NCBI GenBank assembly: GCA_002353575.1
Contig: DEJQ01000018.1
Coordinates: forward strand, 25,498 to 89,497
Source: Prevotellaceae bacterium UBA2744
Lineage (GTDB): Bacteria > Bacteroidota > Bacteroidia > Bacteroidales > Bacteroidaceae
DNA length: 64,000 nt
Reading direction: 5' to 3'
In this document: positions 61,631 through 64,000 of the stretch, in pieces
Numbering within the stretch: the first letter of the stretch is position 1
How the letters are laid out: the number at the start of each line of letters is the position of its first letter
Program-made: the position numbers and the translations under genes
The notes under the pieces: generated by a model
Told to the model about the DNA's origin: nothing
Database searches by the model: none
Seen by the model: the letters and a program-made list of their open reading frames with translations, nothing else

Positions 61631-63673
61631 TTACTTTATCACTATCTTCTTTCCGTTGTAGATGTAGATTCCCTTGGCTGTGGGACGTGCAGTCAGGCGT
61701 ACACCATTGATGGTGTACCATGCATTGTCGGTTACCGTGGTTACATCGCTCTTCACCTCAGTAATGGCAGTCGGTTGAGTGTCTTTATCTTCAGTAAGCC
61801 AGCGAGTGTCGAGGTCATAGGTAATCATATCGGCAGACATTGGAGTGGTGTCGAAATCGAACATACTGTCATCGTATGCGACGCTGGAGGTAAGGGTGAA
61901 ATTATAGGTCTGACCATAGTTGGCATTGATTGGTTTCGTAGTTGTCTTACCATTGTTTGATGTTGCCTGAATATAATAATGTACATATGCACCTTCAGTG
62001 CCCACAGCCTGGCCATTATTAAGAGTACTTACAGGAATGGTGCAGCTCCAGCGGTTGCCGTTGGCAGTGAGTGGCATCTCGTTCCATGTGCCGCCATTAA
62101 TGCTATATACGAGTTTGGCTTCCTTGATGCCGCTCTTATTGGTGATGACAGCGCTGAATGGTATATCGGTAAGCGTGCCCGGATTGACATAGCCGTGGAT
62201 GTTCTTGTGGATGATGCGTACGGGGTTGTCGGCAGGTATCTGCTTAGTGACGCAGTGGATAGAACCGCCCTGACCGTCGAACGAACGCATATCTATACAG
62301 TGTATGGTGTAGCCAGGATAGTGTGCCTTCAGTGCCTCGATGTTGGCACGGTCCCATGCAGCAGTGGGCATACCGTCTTTACCGACCGGTGAGAAGCAAG
62401 GCTGCAGGATGTAGTTGTTTACAAAAGTATGGTTGGCATACGAGCGTGCAAACTTGTCGTATTCGATTTCGCTATTCCAAGGTTCGCCCTCGCCGTAAGA
62501 AGGGAAGGGGAGACGTCCGCCGTCATAGTATTTGCGACCGAAGAAGGTCTTCTTGTTATACAGAGTGGCTGCGTTTCCGAATGCCAGGTCATAGTCGCTC
62601 CAGGTGTCATAGATCTCGGGCATCTTCGAAATGAGGAAGGAATTCTCATCGGTGGCATCGATATATAGGTCGATATGTCCTGTCTTGCCGTCATAGTTGA
62701 GGCGTGGAAGGACAGTGAGCTGACGCTGACCCAGCATGCCGCTGAGGGCTTCTCTTACGCTGGCTGGGTCAAGAGGTGTTCTTGAGAGTGATTTTATAGA
62801 TGCGGTGTCTTTGCCGTTCCATACCAGACGACCAATGCTGTCATTGTTGTAGTCGTAGGTGGCTGTGGAGGTGATAAGACCACCCAGACCATCTACAATG
62901 CAGTTGCCGCCTTCCCATATTACATCGTTGATGTAGTTTGGGATGTCAAATTTCTCGTGAATGTACGATGACAGCATATCGTCGCTGGGACGTGAACTCA
63001 TATATTGGAAGTTAAGCATCGCCAGATTGTCATTGTCGCCATAATAGAAACAGATAGGACCGCAGTCGCGGAACCAATAGACATTGCCCGGGGCTACGAA
63101 AAACTTCATCTTGTCGTTTCTCAGGCCGTTACTTTGCAGGGCTGCTCGTATCAGCTGCTCGTCGCCTGGTTCCTCGATTCTCACCCATGCCTCGGCACCG
63201 CCTTTCTGGATGCCGTCCATGATGTGAAGGAACACCATGCCGTTGGACGACGTGACATCGAGCTTCGACTTACACACACCTCTGCCCAGATACTCCGCCT
63301 GGGAATCCTTGTCCTCTTGGAAATACAGCGTACCGTAGTTCTTGAAAATCTGCTGTGCTCTGTAGCGGTCGTCATCCTCATGCCCTGCAACGAGATACTC
63401 ATATCGGGCTGTGACGACAATAGCCTTCACCTCTTCCCATTCGCCAGGGAACCAGACGCGATAAGGGAAATTGAGGGCAGGCTGTTGCTCTTCATCTTCT
63501 TGTTGAGCTTCTGCCGTCAAAGGATACGCAGTAGCGTTTGTCTTCAGGAGTGGGAGTTTGCGCTCAATCAATAGGGAAAGCGGGTTGGCTTCATTCTTAG
63601 TCACTTGTGCATATGTGGCTGTTGTGACTGTGCAGAGTGACAACAGCATGAATAGTTTCGTAAGCTTGTTCAT
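61631..63673 (-). CDS. Secreted peptidylarginine-deiminase-like / agmatine deiminase family protein
   Basis: 680 aa. Signal peptide (LFMLLSLCTVTTATYAQ), guanidine-group modifying (deiminase) domain at about 70-480, an Ig-like region at about 485-600, and a C-terminal tail WYTINGVRL...KGIYIYNGKKIVIK as in type IX secretion cargo. Catalytic set present: Asp203 in WFRDCGP, His333 and Asp335 in GHIDLYI, probable Asn414, and Cys474 in GSIHC. In the Porphyromonas enzyme two Arg residues bind the C-terminal carboxylate of the substrate. One (Arg228, SSRPSDD) is kept and the other seems replaced by Ser. It may citrullinate peptides or use agmatine; the substrate is uncertain. Promoter at 63702-63710. 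Confidence 0.85.
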   Translation of the reverse strand: MNKLTKLFMLLSLCTVTTATYAQVTKNEANPLSLLIERKLPLLKTNATAYPLTAEAQQEDEEQQPALNFPYRVWFPGEWEEVKAIVVTARYEYLVAGHEDDDRYRAQQIFKNYGTLYFQEDKDSQAEYLGRGVCKSKLDVTSSNGMVFLHIMDGIQKGGAEAWVRIEEPGDEQLIRAALQSNGLRNDKMKFFVAPGNVYWFRDCGPICFYYGDNDNLAMLNFQYMSSRPSDDMLSSYIHEKFDIPNYINDVIWEGGNCIVDGLGGLITSTATYDYNNDSIGRLVWNGKDTASIKSLSRTPLDPASVREALSGMLGQRQLTVLPRLNYDGKTGHIDLYIDATDENSFLISKMPEIYDTWSDYDLAFGNAATLYNKKTFFGRKYYDGGRLPFPSYGEGEPWNSEIEYDKFARSYANHTFVNNYILQPCFSPVGKDGMPTAAWDRANIEALKAHYPGYTIHCIDMRSFDGQGGSIHCVTKQIPADNPVRIIHKNIHGYVNPGTLTDIPFSAVITNKSGIKEAKLVYSINGGTWNEMPLTANGNRWSCTIPVSTLNNGQAVGTEGAYVHYYIQATSNNGKTTTKPINANYGQTYNFTLTSSVAYDDSMFDFDTTPMSADMITYDLDTRWLTEDKDTQPTAITEVKSDVTTVTDNAWYTINGVRLTARPTAKGIYIYNGKKIVIK

Positions 63674-63701
63674 GTTTTTATGTGTATATTTAAATTTACG
63701 C

Positions 63702-63710
63702 GCAAAGGTA
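63702..63710 (-). promoter_or_regulatory. -7 promoter element for the deiminase-like gene
   Basis: TACCTTTGC on the minus strand, 28 bp upstream of the ATG at 63673. Confidence 0.7.
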
Positions 63711-63950
63711 GTGGTTTTAAATCATATAAAAGGAAAAAACTTGAAAAAATGCAAGTTTTAAGGACACTGCTTATGCAGCATTATTACATAATACTTGAAT
63801 GTGAAAATAAAAAAACCTCACAAGATGGACTCATAGAATGTCATTTTCTGACCAAAAGAAGCTCTATCTGTGCATGAAGGGCATCGAAGACGAAAGATAC
63901 TCTGTGTCGGTGGGGCAATATCCGTTGACCGTAAGCCAAGAATAGATGAC
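63711..63950. other. Gene-free stretch
   Basis: No credible gene. An AT-rich stem AAAACTTG / CAAGTTTT (63736-63743 with 63752-63759) is the only structure I see before the tandem array. Confidence 0.6.
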
Positions 63951-64000
63951 TGACTCGGAACTGACTCGGAACTGACTCGGAACTGAGTCGGAACTGAGTC
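63951..64000. repeat. 11-bp tandem array (TGACTCGGAAC), running off the edge
   Basis: Three exact TGACTCGGAAC units, one TGAGTCGGAAC and a partial TGAGTC. Neighbouring units give GACTC...GAGTC dyads. The array continues beyond the window. Confidence 0.8.

Noticed and set aside
63951..64000. CRISPR array
   Set aside because: The units are directly adjacent with no spacers.

Overview
The window looks like a chromosomal segment of a Prevotella-type member of the Bacteroidales. The support is: many promoters with the Bacteroidota -7 element TAnnTTTG(C); families typical of that phylum (lipoprotein TamL with TamB, DUF5723, DUF4833, YhaM-like HD protein); secreted enzymes ending in a short NGxxxxxxxxKGIYIxxGKK-type tail, as in Prevotella type IX secretion cargo; and several polysaccharide-degrading enzymes. 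No tRNA, rRNA, CRISPR array, prophage or complete insertion sequence was seen.

Layout. 1-13087 (minus) is the 5' part of one giant gene, at least 4,362 codons, continuing off the left edge; it encodes a secreted protein built of about a dozen repeated modules. Upstream of it are a DUF1016/YhcG-like nuclease and a gamma carbonic anhydrase. 15146-25464 (plus) is a tight cluster mdh - GH53 galactanase - tamB - tamL - manA. 25483-28679 (minus) is a DUF5723 outer-membrane protein with a large unknown lipoprotein, followed by a GH30 enzyme. 30511-32922 (plus) is yhaM-like and gpmI. 33002-36385 (minus) holds an S9 peptidase and a REP-associated transposase with its putative REP repeats. 36386-37256 is an unusual gene-free stretch with an 11-bp tandem array, two perfect palindromes and a hairpin-rich block. 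37257-48561 (minus) is a long operon leuB - isopropylmalate/citramalate synthase - metA - U32 peptidase/lipoprotein fusion - M13 peptidase - rnr - comF. 48836-56868 (minus) is a second operon, read in the order tolC - adaptor - RND pump - PII-like - histidine phosphatase - mtnN. 57084-64000 carries a low-molecular-weight phosphatase, DUF4833, GH115, GH26 and a secreted peptidylarginine-deiminase-like protein, and ends inside another 11-bp tandem array.

How it works together. Four secreted glycoside hydrolases (GH53, GH30, GH115, GH26) suggest use of galactan, glucuronoxylan and mannan side chains, yet no SusC/SusD pair is present. TamB/TamL serve outer-membrane assembly. The tolC operon is an efflux system with a candidate operator upstream. 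The most interesting items are the giant modular surface protein, the in-frame U32-lipoprotein fusion, the REP transposase with its repeats, the structured non-coding block next to comF, a short repeat that has entered two coding regions in the same reading sense, and the secreted arginine-deiminase-like protein.
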